Assembly: GCF_001281025.1 (NCBI RefSeq)
Contig: NZ_CP012646.1
Location: forward strand, 773,001-837,000
Direction: 5' to 3'
Length of the DNA stretch: 64,000 nucleotides
From: Streptococcus mitis
Lineage (GTDB): Bacteria > Bacillota > Bacilli > Lactobacillales > Streptococcaceae
Positions 63,724-64,000 of this stretch are shown piece by piece. Every line of letters begins with the position of its first letter. Position 1 is the first letter of the stretch. Under the pieces are notes generated by a model, which was not told the DNA's origin, ran no database searches, and saw only the letters and a program-made list of their open reading frames with translations. The translations under genes and the position numbers were made by a program.

Positions 63724-64000
63724 ATGGCATTAATTACACTCACAAAAGAAGAATTTCAGGCTTATTCTGATCAGGTCTCTTCTCGTTCTTTTATGCAATC
63801 TGTCCAGATGGGGGACTTGTTAGAAAAAAGAGGGGCTCGAATTGTTTATCTTGCATTGAAACAAGAAGGAGAAATTCAAGTTGCAGCTCTGGTTTATAGC
63901 TTGCCCATGCTGGGTGGCCTACATATGGAGATCAATTCGGGGCCGATTTATACCCAACAAGATGCTCTCCCAGTTTTTTATGCGGAGTTAAAAGAATATG
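63724..64000 (+). CDS. murN: MurN, alanyl-tRNA-dependent lipid II ligase, 5' part
   Basis: The first 92 codons of a FemAB-family protein are present, and the window ends inside the gene. ITLTKEEFQAYSDQVSSRSF, MQSVQMGDLLEKRG and GGLHMEINSGPIYTQQD (FemAB start and GPxY segment) support the call. MurN adds the second alanine of the cross-bridge after MurM. The start ATG follows GGTAAGTAC and lies 4 bp after the murM stop. Confidence 0.88.
   Translation, partial: MALITLTKEEFQAYSDQVSSRSFMQSVQMGDLLEKRGARIVYLALKQEGEIQVAALVYSLPMLGGLHMEINSGPIYTQQDALPVFYAELKEY

Overview
The window comes from a Streptococcus of the Mitis group (S. mitis, S. oralis, S. pneumoniae and relatives). The evidence is the yqeG-yqeH-yhbY-nadD-yqeK-rsfS operon, a yefM-yoeB pair behind a BOX element, phpP-stkP with PASTA repeats, the mevalonate genes mvaS/mvaA, murM-murN, and two BOX repeats of the pneumococcal type. 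Many protein sequences look close to pneumococcal ones from memory; no database search was possible. Compared with the remembered pneumococcal map, two distant chromosome blocks are joined here: 1-27 kb and 41-64 kb.

Layout. 0-6.7 kb: CorA-type transporter and a ribosome/RNA/NAD maturation operon. 6.8-7.5 kb: BOX element plus the YefM-YoeB toxin-antitoxin pair. 7.7-17.8 kb: RNase Y, then gmk-rpoZ-priA-fmt-rsmB-phpP-stkP. 17.9-21.6 kb: a two-part ThrE-type exporter and mvaS-mvaA. 21.7-27.4 kb: the sucrose regulon, with scrB-scrR divergent from scrA-scrK and operators between them. 27.4-28.0 kb: a VTT-domain membrane protein.

28.1-40.9 kb is the accessory part. A type I restriction-modification locus is split open by other genes in the order hsdR, small membrane protein, DUF6261-like protein, AbiH-like fusion, hsdS, kwaA-like, kwaB-like, hsdM. 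It is followed by a DUF1722 protein, a pyrimidine-dimer-glycosylase-type protein, and an orphan HigA antitoxin whose toxin survives only as a C-terminal stub. The AbiH protein (859 aa) has an AbiH head, a leucine-rich-like middle, and a C-terminal module of about 78 residues that resembles the C-terminus of HsdR encoded in the same locus. This suggests an abortive-infection effector that docks on the same methyltransferase as HsdR. A Kiwa-type pair (four-helix membrane protein plus DUF4868 protein) sits between hsdS and hsdM. This nested arrangement is the best candidate here for an undescribed system.

40.9-64 kb returns to core genes: metE-metF behind a MET box, pnp behind a structured, probably transcribed non-coding region, cysE, a double-GNAT protein, cysS-mrnC, a PucR-like regulator, msmK, an SpNOX-type NADPH oxidase, a glutamine-type ABC transporter, recJ, RNase J2, estA, murM and the start of murN. 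Two intergenic regions (2.65-2.83 kb and 40.94-41.10 kb) share the same arrangement of hairpins with different stem sequences, which points to a structured RNA family. No rRNA, tRNA, CRISPR array, complete insertion sequence or prophage was seen.
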